Positions 1 through 6,064 of a stretch of DNA of 10,133 nucleotides are shown here, one piece after another; position 1 is the stretch's first letter; each line of letters begins with the position of its first letter. Below the pieces are notes generated by a model. That model was given only the letters and a program-made list of their open reading frames with translations, was not told the DNA's origin and did no database searches. The translations under genes and the position numbers were made by a program. This stretch comes from Candidatus Galligastranaerophilus gallistercoris (lineage in GTDB: Bacteria > Cyanobacteriota > Vampirovibrionia > Gastranaerophilales > Gastranaerophilaceae). The stretch spans positions 1 through 10,133 of the forward strand of contig DVJH01000069.1 in NCBI GenBank assembly GCA_018710795.1, in the 5' to 3' direction.

Positions 1-122
1 TTTGTGGTTAAATTGTGCAGTTCTTTTTGATTATTTTCAAAGTAGATTATATAACGTCTTATGAAAACGTCGTATACCGCATCGCCCAGATGGGCGTAAT
101 GTTTTAAATTGTATTTTTCCAT
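1..122 (-). CDS. mrnC: Mini-ribonuclease III, N-terminal part (gene runs off the left edge)
   Basis: Reading the minus strand from the ATG at 122-120 gives 40 uninterrupted codons to the window edge. Residues 10-17 read AHLGDAVYDV-like, and residues 35-40 read LHNLTT. Both match the start of Mini-RNase III, where LGDAVYE carries the catalytic Asp (here Asp14) and the LHK.T segment follows about 20 residues later. Family knowledge: this is a dimeric RNase III-type nuclease without the double-stranded-RNA-binding domain; it matures 23S rRNA ends in Firmicutes and is also found in cyanobacteria. Usual length is about 130-150 residues, so roughly two thirds lies outside. No Shine-Dalgarno sequence precedes the ATG. 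A -10-like TAAAAT (136-131 on the minus strand) ends 8 nt before the start, so the transcript may be almost leaderless. The gene is divergent from the glycine-zipper protein gene. Confidence 0.85.
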   Translation of the reverse strand, partial: MEKYNLKHYAHLGDAVYDVFIRRYIIYFENNQKELHNLTT

Positions 123-251
123 TAACAAAAATTTTAACACAAATTTCTTGTAACAAAACTTAATATTAACTTAAAATGTGTAAATTTGCGGGCAAAAAAT
201 AACTTTATTTTTATATAGGATTGGAAAATTTATTTTTCGGAGTTAAAAGTT

Positions 252-1670
252 ATGAGCATTAACAATGTTTCTGCAGTATCGGACGCACTTAAATACGTTA
301 ACGGTATGGAAGTGCAAAAACAGGGGACAAATATAGTAAGCGACGTCAAGGATTCGCTTTTTAATCCTATCAGCCTTTTATTCGGTGCAAATGAAGTAAA
401 AAACAATATTATGGGTACCTTTAGCGGCGACACATATCAGATAAAAAAAATTAAAGATCTTGTTGAGCCGATGAAAGATGCAAATAAGAGTGTTGCAAAA
501 GATTATGTCGGTATGATTAGCAATACTAACGCTCTTAAGGATACAAACGTAGTAAATCAGTTTAAAAACTCGTTATCAAATCTGGCTAATCAGGCAGATA
601 TCAAAGCAGCCAATAAGACGGCAAACGTGGAACAAAAAATTGCAAACAAAGCAATGAAAGCCGCACAGAAGGAAGCTACGGAAGAACTCAGCGAAGAAGC
701 TTTAAAGAAAATCGGGGATGATGCGATAAATGCGGCAAGAACAAACGGAACAAACAAGACGTTATTCCAAAAGGCGGGTTCCAAACTTACGTCTTTAATT
801 AATAAACTGCCTTTCGGCGAAAAAATTACAAGTACATTAAGCAAGGCAAGCGGTTCTAAATTTGCTAAAGTCTTAAAAGGCTCGGGCGCAGTTGCGGTAA
901 TGGCAATTGAAGGAATTATGGGATTGTTTACGGAAGTTATTCCGGCATTCCAGCAAGGCGGAGTTGATTCGGGGTTAAAACAACTCGGACAAACCGCAAT
1001 TAAAACCGCAGGTTCAGGCCTCGGTTGGGCGGGCGGTACCGCTGCGGCAAGCGCACTTGGTGCTGCAATCGGGTCAATATTCCCCGGCGTAGGTACCATT
1101 ATCGGCGGTGCGGTCGGCACATTTATCGGCGGCGTGGTCGGTTCGATTATAGGCGGCGGTATCGGTAAGAAAATTGCGGGCGAATCGGAAATAGAAAAAT
1201 TGCAGGATGAACAATTTGAAACGGCAGCAGCTCAGGTAACGCTGGATAGTGCTGCGATGAGCGAATTAAATACTCTTGTATCACAGCAGGTTCAAACCGA
1301 AATCGCAAACGGAACGGCGGATGCGGATACTGAATTAATGGCGCAATATGTTAATTCGGGCGCATTTACGGCATCAACATCTCTAAATACAAACACCGCC
1401 GCAACAAACACAACCCAATATTATAACACCGATAATACAGCGGCAAACGCAAATACCGCAAATACGGCAAATACGACATCAACATACGATTATTGGACGG
1501 ATGCGGCACAGAAAGCGGCATCGGGAGATACAAGCATATATAATATATCGGATGAAGAATTAAATGAATTGTTTAATTCGGGCACTTCAAGCTCGACAAC
1601 TTCTTCGACATCATCTTCGAATTTATCGGATGATGACGGAGAGTCGGTAAATTACTTTGCAACCGCATAG
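252..1670 (+). CDS. Glycine-zipper protein of unknown function with Asn/Thr/Ser-rich tail
   Basis: I do not recognise this 472-residue protein as a named family. The ATG at 252 has a Shine-Dalgarno GGAG at 239-242 with 9-nt spacing. There is no N-terminal signal peptide. Residues about 1-200 are polar and Lys/Asn/Ala-rich and probably helical. Residues 205-250 are amphipathic to hydrophobic. Residues 254-305 form a long run of small and aliphatic residues with repeated GxxxG spacing, for example GSIFPGVGTIIGG, IGGVVGSIIGG and GIG. This is the glycine-zipper pattern seen in membrane-inserting peptides, some class II bacteriocins and surface lipoproteins. Residues 310-350 are acidic/polar helix. 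Residues 375-410 are Asn/Thr/Ala repeats, and 443-460 is a Ser/Thr run ending in an acidic cluster. The zipper could form membrane hairpins. The protein might be a membrane-active or secreted factor, but nothing nearby proves this. A strong hairpin follows the stop codon. Confidence 0.85.
   Translation: MSINNVSAVSDALKYVNGMEVQKQGTNIVSDVKDSLFNPISLLFGANEVKNNIMGTFSGDTYQIKKIKDLVEPMKDANKSVAKDYVGMISNTNALKDTNVVNQFKNSLSNLANQADIKAANKTANVEQKIANKAMKAAQKEATEELSEEALKKIGDDAINAARTNGTNKTLFQKAGSKLTSLINKLPFGEKITSTLSKASGSKFAKVLKGSGAVAVMAIEGIMGLFTEVIPAFQQGGVDSGLKQLGQTAIKTAGSGLGWAGGTAAASALGAAIGSIFPGVGTIIGGAVGTFIGGVVGSIIGGGIGKKIAGESEIEKLQDEQFETAAAQVTLDSAAMSELNTLVSQQVQTEIANGTADADTELMAQYVNSGAFTASTSLNTNTAATNTTQYYNTDNTAANANTANTANTTSTYDYWTDAAQKAASGDTSIYNISDEELNELFNSGTSSSTTSSTSSSNLSDDDGESVNYFATA
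1449..1475 (+). repeat. 9-bp tandem repeat inside the glycine-zipper gene
   Basis: Three in-frame copies of GCAAATACC/G encode Ala-Asn-Thr three times, at residues 400-408. A partial degenerate copy (GCAAACGC) lies just upstream. Such a unit can expand or contract in length by slippage without shifting the frame, giving a tail of variable length. Confidence 0.8.
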
Positions 1671-1702
1671 AAATGCATTTTATTCACCGGTTAGTTCATA
1701 AG

Positions 1703-1740
1703 AAACAGATTTCTTAAATTCTTTTTAAGAAGTCTGTTTT
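1703..1740. terminator. Bidirectional hairpin terminator between convergent genes
   Basis: Arms 1703-1717 and 1725-1739 pair over 15 positions, with one wobble pair and a 7-nt loop. The right arm ends in TTTT, so it works best for the plus-strand gene ending at 1670. It also overlaps the stop codon (1739-1741) of the minus-strand small gene, so it could end both transcripts. The stem is AT-rich, so its strength is uncertain. Confidence 0.75.
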
Positions 1741-1963
1741 ACTGCATAATGCTCCTTAGCGCCATCAAATTTTCATAAGGTACACCCGCTTCAGATAATT
1801 CTTCTGCGGACAGTCCGAACAATGTGATTAAATTTGATACCGTGTTTGATTCTTTTATGATAGACCTTTTTATAATATCCGAAACCTTTGATACGGCAGA
1901 TTCTCTTGTCATATAAAGATTAGAATTGGTCTTATGTAATATACGTTTTTTAGCCTTACCCAT
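1739..1963 (-). CDS. Small basic/helical protein of unknown function (74 aa)
   Basis: I do not recognise this protein. The first 15 residues are basic (GKAKKR). Residues 22-40 (ESAVSKVSDIIKRSIIKES) form a plausible amphipathic helix. Residues 46-74 contain LFGLSAEELSEAGVPYENLM, a well-ordered helix-turn-helix-like composition, though not a clear DNA-binding motif. No signal peptide, membrane segment or cysteine is present. The ATG at 1963-1961 has no Shine-Dalgarno sequence. A promoter-like pair lies directly upstream on the minus strand: TTTACA (2002-1997), 17-nt spacer, GATACT (1979-1974), then only 10 nt to the ATG. Translation from a nearly leaderless mRNA is therefore possible. The coherent composition and own promoter argue for a real gene, but with no homologue recognised it stays tentative. 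Confidence 0.55.
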   Translation of the reverse strand: MGKAKKRILHKTNSNLYMTRESAVSKVSDIIKRSIIKESNTVSNLITLFGLSAEELSEAGVPYENLMALRSIMQ

Positions 1964-1973
1964 TTCAAAATTA

Positions 1974-2002
1974 AGTATCTAAAAAACCTCTTATAATGTA
2001 AA
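1974..2002 (-). promoter_or_regulatory. Sigma70-like promoter for the 74-aa gene
   Basis: Minus strand: -35 TTTACA at 2002-1997, 17-bp spacer, -10 GATACT at 1979-1974. The hexamers match consensus at four to five and four positions. The start codon begins 10 nt after the -10, which would give a leader of only a few nucleotides. Confidence 0.4.
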
Positions 2003-2152
2003 TGCTTTATATCTTATTGTAAAAACTTTTTTAAGTTATTGACTATCGGGTTTTAATTTGCCAAATGCCATGCTTTATAGTGTTTTTAAAATTGTAAACC
2101 CAATGTAAATATTTGTTTTAAAAGGTAACAATATTTTTTTATTTTTGTACTT

Positions 2153-2158
2153 TATAAT
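2153..2158 (+). promoter_or_regulatory. -10 element upstream of the 222-aa gene
   Basis: A perfect TATAAT lies 28 nt before the ATG at 2187. No convincing -35 is seen at the usual distance; that position is A/T-rich. The rest of the 223-bp divergent gap (1964-2186) is AT-rich and shows no RNA gene. Confidence 0.5.
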
Positions 2159-2186
2159 AATGTGAAGGTATATTTTAAGGCAGGTT

Positions 2187-2855
2187 ATGGATACCAATAT
2201 TAAAAGCCCCGCAGTTTATAATTCCGCACCGCAAAATCAGGCGGCGCAGAACGGCACTCTTAAAACGGAAGAAAATAAACAGAAAAAAGAAAATAAAAAA
2301 GACGTTTATAATGATACGCCTTTAAGAAAACTCGGATTTTTGGATGAATACGGCGAAGCGTTGCGCCCCGTTTTATCCGCTTCAAAAAACCCCGTTGTAA
2401 GGCAGCTTCCAAACTTTGCATATATCCCCGCAACCGCTTATATGCTTGCCGATGTTGTCGATAAATATCAAAAAGGCGAAGACGGCACGGGCGAAAAACC
2501 GAGCATAAAAATGGGCGCAAGACAGGCAATGTATCAGGGGCTGGTGAGCGTTGCGGCTCCCGTTGCCATTGTTAAAGGTGTTCATAAATTAACGGATAAA
2601 TTCTCGGGTAAAATTGCTTCTAAAATCCCCGATACAATTAAAAAATCCGCTTCAAGCGCATTTGAATCAATAAAGAAAAATAAAACCGCAGGCAAATTCT
2701 TATCAAAAGCAGGCATGCCCGCCAAAATCGCAGGCGCTCTGATTTCAATCGTCGCCGTTTCAAAACTTTCAAAACCCGTTGATTTTCTGGCGGATAAATT
2801 ATTTAACCATGTTGTTGACCCTTTAATGGGCATCAATAAAAACGAAGAAAAATAA
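2187..2855 (+). CDS. Basic protein of unknown function (222 aa)
   Basis: I do not recognise this protein. The ATG at 2187 has AAGG at 2177-2180 and AGG at 2182-2184 upstream. Residues 1-40 are a polar, Asn/Gln/Lys-rich disordered-looking leader. Residues 45-100 contain LRKLGFLDEYGEALRPVL and a Pro/Tyr segment. Two moderately hydrophobic stretches, 116-129 (GLVSVAAPVAIVKG-like) and 181-194 (IAGALISIVAVSKL), could associate with membrane but are shorter than standard transmembrane helices. Between them lies a Lys/Ser-rich region (135-175). There is no signal peptide and no cysteine. The general build (disordered polar N-terminus, short hydrophobic helices, Lys-rich linkers) recalls the glycine-zipper protein upstream, but no direct similarity is visible. 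The stop codon is one base from the stop codon of nifS on the other strand. Confidence 0.8.
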   Translation: MDTNIKSPAVYNSAPQNQAAQNGTLKTEENKQKKENKKDVYNDTPLRKLGFLDEYGEALRPVLSASKNPVVRQLPNFAYIPATAYMLADVVDKYQKGEDGTGEKPSIKMGARQAMYQGLVSVAAPVAIVKGVHKLTDKFSGKIASKIPDTIKKSASSAFESIKKNKTAGKFLSKAGMPAKIAGALISIVAVSKLSKPVDFLADKLFNHVVDPLMGINKNEEK

Positions 2856-2856
2856 T

Positions 2857-4047
2857 TTATTCCCCTAAAAGGGCGGTTAATTCTTTCTGGAAGGGCGAGA
2901 TTTTTGCAAGTTTTTTAATAACTTTAGGCACGTTTTCAATTACAAAATCAATTTCATCTTCTTTTGTAAAACGGCTCAAAGAAAATCTTATGCTTCCATG
3001 GAGCGATGTAAAGGGTGTGTGCATTGCTCTTAGAACGTGGCTTGGCTCCAAGCTTCCCGATGTGCAGGCGGAACCCGAGCTTGCACAAATATTAAGCTCG
3101 TCAAAATGTAATAAAATAAGCTCGCCTTCAATATATTCAAAGCCTATGTTTGTTGTATTGGGAACTCTTTTAGATGTTCTTGAATTTAATCTTGCATTTT
3201 TTACGTTTGATAAAATGCCCTGTTCCAGTTTATCTCTTAATCTTTTTACTTCGTTGTTTTCATATTCAAGCGCATTTTGTGCAAGTTCGGCAGCTTTTTT
3301 TAATCCTGCTATATAGGGAACGTTTTCGGTTCCGGCTCTTAAACCTTTTTCTTGGTGTCCGCCCACAATAAGCGGGTTAATTCTTGTTCCGTTTTTAATA
3401 TAGAGTGCGCCTATGCCTTTGGGGGCATGGAATTTGTGTCCCGATATTCCCATTAAATCAACTTTTGTGTTTTTAACGTCAAGTTTGATTTTTCCTGCCG
3501 CCTGAACCGCGTCAACAAAAAAGCAGGTATCTTTATTGATTGATTTTACGATTTCGGCTGCTTCTTCATAAGGGTAAATTGCGCCCGTTTCATTATTTGC
3601 CGCCATAATTGAAACAAGAGCGGTGTCTTTATTAACTTTTTCTTTTAATTCGTCAATGTTCAATTCGCCGTTATCGTCAACCGTTATATAGTCTGTTATA
3701 TAGCCCTCTTTTTCAAGTTCTTTATAGAGGTTTAAAACGCAGGGGTGTTCAACTTTTGTTGTTATTATGTGTTTTTTGTTTTTATTTGCACTCAAAACTC
3801 CTTTAATTGCCATATTGGCAGATTCCGAGCCGCAGGATGTAAAATAAATTTCTTTCGGTTCGGCTGCTCCCATAAATTCGGATAAAACTTCTCTTGATTT
3901 TTCTATTGCATTATGGGCCGTGTGCGCCATTTTATATATACTTGAAGGATTTCCGAATTTATCGCAAAAATAAGGAATCATCTCTTCCAAGACCTTTGGG
4001 TCCGTCATCGTGGTTGCGTTGTTATCAAGATAGATGTTGTTATCCAT
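2857..4047 (-). CDS. nifS: Cysteine desulfurase NifS/IscS family
   Basis: This PLP enzyme (396 aa) converts L-cysteine to alanine and passes the persulfide sulphur to the NifU scaffold. The fold-type I layout is complete: YLDNNATT at the N-terminus; His101 in VEHPCV; Asp179 and Gln182 in FFVDAVQ, which contact PLP; Lys205 in SGHKFHAPKG, the Schiff-base lysine; RAGTEN at 237-242; and catalytic Cys328 in SSGSACTSGS, on the mobile loop. The length is normal for the NifS/IscS subgroup (about 390-400). It lies five bases after nifU, so the two are almost surely co-transcribed. GAGG in the end of nifU, about 10 nt before the ATG, is the likely ribosome binding site. The downstream convergent gene leaves no room for a dedicated terminator. 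I call it nifS rather than iscS because of its pairing with a three-domain NifU; no nitrogenase genes are visible. Confidence 0.95.
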   Translation of the reverse strand: MDNNIYLDNNATTMTDPKVLEEMIPYFCDKFGNPSSIYKMAHTAHNAIEKSREVLSEFMGAAEPKEIYFTSCGSESANMAIKGVLSANKNKKHIITTKVEHPCVLNLYKELEKEGYITDYITVDDNGELNIDELKEKVNKDTALVSIMAANNETGAIYPYEEAAEIVKSINKDTCFFVDAVQAAGKIKLDVKNTKVDLMGISGHKFHAPKGIGALYIKNGTRINPLIVGGHQEKGLRAGTENVPYIAGLKKAAELAQNALEYENNEVKRLRDKLEQGILSNVKNARLNSRTSKRVPNTTNIGFEYIEGELILLHFDELNICASSGSACTSGSLEPSHVLRAMHTPFTSLHGSIRFSLSRFTKEDEIDFVIENVPKVIKKLAKISPFQKELTALLGE

Positions 4048-4052
4048 TTTTT

Positions 4053-4862
4053 TTAAGCCTCGATTACCGTTATATCTTTATCAACAAGTTCTTTTAATTT
4101 TAATTCGATAAAGTTTTTGATTGTGGCGCCTGAGCTCGGGCAGCCTTTACACATTCCTTTTAATTTTATATATACGGTTTTATCTTTAATGTCGACAAGT
4201 TCAATTCCGCCGTTATCTTTGGAAAGTTCGGGCGCAATTTCATTTTCGATTATGCCGTTTACTTTTAACATAAATTGAACCGGGGTTAATTCTTTCTTTT
4301 CTTCGTTTTTGCCTATTATTGAATCAATTATGTTTTGAATGTTTTCTTTGCATCTTCCGCAAGCGCCCCCTGCGTATGTCAAATCGGTTATTTCTTTTAC
4401 GGTTTTTGCGCCGTCTTTAACAGCTTCTTTGATGACGTTTTCCGTTACGCCGAAACAGTTGCAGATAATTTTTTCAGCACCCTTATCCGTTATTTCAACA
4501 CCGTAATAGTTTTTGAGCGCATCTTCAAGAGCTTCTCTTCCCATAACCGAGCAATGGGTTTTTTCGGGCGGAAGCCCGCCTAATTTTTCGATTATATCTT
4601 TGTTTGTAATTTTTTTAACTTCTTCTAAGGGTTTTCCTATAATCATTTCGGTCAGCATGCTGGATGCGGCAACCGCAGAACCGCAGCCGAACGTTTGAAA
4701 TTTGGCATCGGTTACGATTCCGTTATCGATTTTTAAATATAATTTTAACTGATCTCCGCAGGCAAGCGCCCCTGCCTGCCCGATTGCATCGGCATTTTCG
4801 ATTGAGCCCACATTTTTTGGGTTTTTATAGTGTTCTTTTACGGTTTCAGAATATTCCCACAT
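4053..4862 (-). CDS. nifU: Three-domain Fe-S cluster scaffold NifU
   Basis: This 269-residue protein has the full NifU architecture. Residues 1-125 are the IscU-like scaffold with Cys35 (ACGD), Cys60 (FGCGSA) and Cys104 (THCSV), the three labile-cluster ligands. Residues 130-180 are the BFD-like [2Fe-2S] domain with Cys134/Cys136 (ICNCFGVT) and Cys168/Cys171 (GACGRCK). Residues 195-269 are the Nfu-like domain with Cys238/Cys241 (GMCKGCPSS). Family knowledge: NifU receives sulphur from NifS and builds [2Fe-2S] and [4Fe-4S] clusters for transfer to apo-proteins. The start ATG (4862-4860) has AAAGGA 7 nt upstream. It is the first gene of the nifU-nifS operon and is divergent from the unknown gene at 4934. 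In anaerobes without nitrogenase, this pair often serves as the general Fe-S system, which I infer here. Confidence 0.96.
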   Translation of the reverse strand: MWEYSETVKEHYKNPKNVGSIENADAIGQAGALACGDQLKLYLKIDNGIVTDAKFQTFGCGSAVAASSMLTEMIIGKPLEEVKKITNKDIIEKLGGLPPEKTHCSVMGREALEDALKNYYGVEITDKGAEKIICNCFGVTENVIKEAVKDGAKTVKEITDLTYAGGACGRCKENIQNIIDSIIGKNEEKKELTPVQFMLKVNGIIENEIAPELSKDNGGIELVDIKDKTVYIKLKGMCKGCPSSGATIKNFIELKLKELVDKDITVIEA

Positions 4863-4886
4863 AATTCATTCCTTTATTCCAACAAA

Positions 4887-4892
4887 ATTATA
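4887..4892 (-). promoter_or_regulatory. -10 element of the nifU-nifS operon
   Basis: A perfect TATAAT on the minus strand (4892-4887) would start transcription near 4880, giving an 18-nt leader that contains the AAAGGA ribosome binding site (4875-4870). The -35 position falls at about 4910-4915, at the edge of a 13-bp palindrome, and does not match consensus well. Confidence 0.6.
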
Positions 4893-4900
4893 AATCAAAA

Positions 4901-4913
4901 ATACAACTTGTAT
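4901..4913. promoter_or_regulatory. 13-bp palindrome between nifU and the divergent gene
   Basis: ATACAA-C-TTGTAT is a perfect inverted repeat with a single central base. It overlaps the presumed -35 region of the nifUS promoter. It is also close to a TATACG (4911-4916) that could be the -10 of the divergent gene at 4934. The placement suits a repressor site. It does not match the IscR type 1 consensus or the SufR CAAC-N6-GTTG pattern, so the regulator is unknown. Confidence 0.45.
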
Positions 4914-4933
4914 ACGGTGTCAATTAACGGGTG

Positions 4934-5668
4934 ATGAATAATAATTATTATATGATGGATAAATACTCGAAAAATTCTCTTTTAGGGCAATTGGAGCAAA
5001 GCGGAATTTTTAATGAAGATACCGCTAATGTCGAACATTTACCTTTCGGAATATTAAGCAAGGGAATAGAAACACCCTCGTCTTTTGTTCCCGACGAAGA
5101 GAAGAAACAATCCGAACCGAATCAAAAAATAGTTAAAAAAAGGTTAAACGAGCTCGATAACAATATTTTTCAGGATACGAGCTTTATTAATATCAACGAT
5201 GAAGAATTAAGCAAAGAAGAAAAAATAAAGAAAATTAAATTTTTAATTAAAAAAATTGATGAAAAAATATTTATGCTTGAAGATTCGGACGATGAAATCC
5301 TTTTGAAAAAATTAAACGATGAAAGAGAAGTTTTGATTGATTCAATCAGGCTCCTTGACAGTGAAAACGAAAATATAAACCCAATTAAACAAAACGCCAA
5401 CGAAGCGATTGAGAAAATTGCAAGTAAAGTTCATCTGGGGGAGAAAATAAAAAAAATCGAAAATTTTATTTTTAAATTCTGTCCCGTATTATACAAAAGT
5501 TTTTTGGTCAGAAAAGCTTTAAATAAACTTGTTATGTTGAATGAAAACGCAAAGGAACTGATGCTTAAAAAAATTCCTTACGGCGAATCGGAATTGAGAT
5601 ATTCCGATTTTATCGCTTATTTAAGCTGTGCTAATGTTATTCATGCAAAACTGACGAAGAAAATATAA
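4934..5668 (+). CDS. Charged coiled-coil protein of unknown function (about 244 aa)
   Basis: I do not recognise this protein. I chose the ATG at 4934. A GTG directly before it (4931), and ATGs at 4952 and 4955, are alternatives; no good Shine-Dalgarno sequence decides, with only a GGG at 4929-4931. The N-terminus is Asn/Tyr/Met-rich. Residues 20-85 are polar with PDEEKK and repeated acidic patches. Residues 93-145 are dense in Glu, Lys, Ile and Leu with heptad-like spacing (EELSKEEKIKKIKFLIKKI, then DEILLKKLNDEREVL), a likely coiled coil. Residues 155-244 are mixed helix with FIFKFCPVLYKSF near 178-190. No signal peptide or transmembrane helix is present. It is divergent from nifU and could share its regulation. 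The stop codon is one base from that of the convergent small gene. Confidence 0.75.
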   Translation: MNNNYYMMDKYSKNSLLGQLEQSGIFNEDTANVEHLPFGILSKGIETPSSFVPDEEKKQSEPNQKIVKKRLNELDNNIFQDTSFININDEELSKEEKIKKIKFLIKKIDEKIFMLEDSDDEILLKKLNDEREVLIDSIRLLDSENENINPIKQNANEAIEKIASKVHLGEKIKKIENFIFKFCPVLYKSFLVRKALNKLVMLNENAKELMLKKIPYGESELRYSDFIAYLSCANVIHAKLTKKI

Positions 5669-5669
5669 A

Positions 5670-5888
5670 TTAAACAATTTTATGAAGCTTTTTGCCGTCT
5701 TTAGAGTTTGAGTCAATAAAGCGTCTTAAAGAGCGGGTGCTTGCATTGCTTTGTCTGCTTAATGCCTGAATGTAAAGGTCGTTTATTCTGCTTGCAATGT
5801 AAGCATGAGAGTTGTCGGAATTGTCGCGCCCGGTTGTAATGGCGCTAAAACCGATGTTTGAATTGTTAACCGGATTTATTCTCGGCAT
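5670..5888 (-). CDS. Small polar protein of unknown function (72 aa)
   Basis: I do not recognise this protein. The ATG at 5888-5886 is well supported: AAGGA at 5898-5894 with 5-nt spacing, and a good sigma70-like promoter further up. The protein starts MPRINPVNNSNIGFSA. It continues with a polar Asn/Ser/Asp stretch, then a basic helical segment (residues 29-57: YIASRINDLYIQALSRQ and RSLRRFID), and ends in a Lys-rich tail. There are no cysteines, no signal peptide and no hydrophobic segment. The Asn/Pro/Ile-rich opening recalls the start of the calpain-like protein in this window (INGINQINPR), which may be a shared N-terminal tag or only shared composition. It is divergent from argS. Confidence 0.7.
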   Translation of the reverse strand: MPRINPVNNSNIGFSAITTGRDNSDNSHAYIASRINDLYIQALSRQSNASTRSLRRFIDSNSKDGKKLHKIV

Positions 5889-5945
5889 TTTATTCCTTCA
5901 CTTCAAAAAATTTGTGGTAACTTCAGTCGTTTTAAGGCTTATTTC

Positions 5946-5973
5946 ATTCTATCTAAAAAGCGTGAAAAGTCAA
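5946..5973 (-). promoter_or_regulatory. Sigma70-like promoter for the 72-aa gene
   Basis: Minus strand: -35 TTGACT (5973-5968), 16-bp spacer, -10 TAGAAT (5951-5946). Each hexamer matches consensus at five of six positions. Transcription would begin near 5939, giving a leader of about 50 nt that ends in the AAGGA ribosome binding site. Confidence 0.6.
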
Positions 5974-5981
5974 AATTAACA

Positions 5982-6005
5982 TTTTGTAACCATAATGTTA
6001 CAAAA
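5982..6005. promoter_or_regulatory. Perfect 9-bp-arm palindrome in the argS divergent promoter region
   Basis: TTTTGTAAC (5982-5990), six-base spacer CATAAT, GTTACAAAA (5997-6005). It sits 8 bp upstream of the -35 of the minus-strand small gene and about 45 bp upstream of the argS -10. As RNA it would be a weak AT-rich hairpin without a U-tract beyond the arm, so a protein-binding site is more likely than a terminator. Loosely similar TTGTAAC/GTTAC words occur in the gaps at about 149-155, 2125-2132 and 10127-10133. Confidence 0.45.
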
Positions 6006-6025
6006 ACTTTACATAATTTGCCCGA

Positions 6026-6055
6026 TTTAACGATGATGTTTGTTTGGTTTATAAT
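6026..6055 (+). promoter_or_regulatory. Promoter of argS, nearly leaderless
   Basis: A perfect -10 TATAAT lies at 6050-6055, with a weak -35 TTTAAC at 6026-6031 (18-bp spacer). The start codon at 6065 begins 9 nt after the -10, so the transcript would start at or within a few bases of the ATG. No Shine-Dalgarno sequence is present, which fits leaderless translation. Confidence 0.5.
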
Positions 6056-6064
6056 TTCTTCATT

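Noticed and set aside
590..1120. Long open frame on the minus strand opposite the glycine-zipper gene (176 codons, Pro/Ala-rich)
   Set aside because: It lies entirely antisense to the Gly/Ala-rich coding region, whose GGC/GCx codons read as Pro/Ala on the other strand. It has no ribosome binding site or family resemblance, and the plus-strand gene explains the sequence.
2853..2876. CCCCTAAAAGGG after the 222-aa gene as a terminator
   Set aside because: The stem is only four pairs, it lies inside the nifS coding sequence, and no T-run follows.
2857..4862. Part of a nitrogen-fixation cluster
   Set aside because: NifU and NifS are also the general Fe-S machinery in many anaerobes. No nifHDK, nifE, nifN, nifB or nifV gene lies in the window.
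6044..6064. Longer argS start at TTG 6044
   Set aside because: It overlaps the TATAAT promoter box at 6050-6055, has no ribosome binding site, and adds residues not seen at ArgRS N-termini as I know them.
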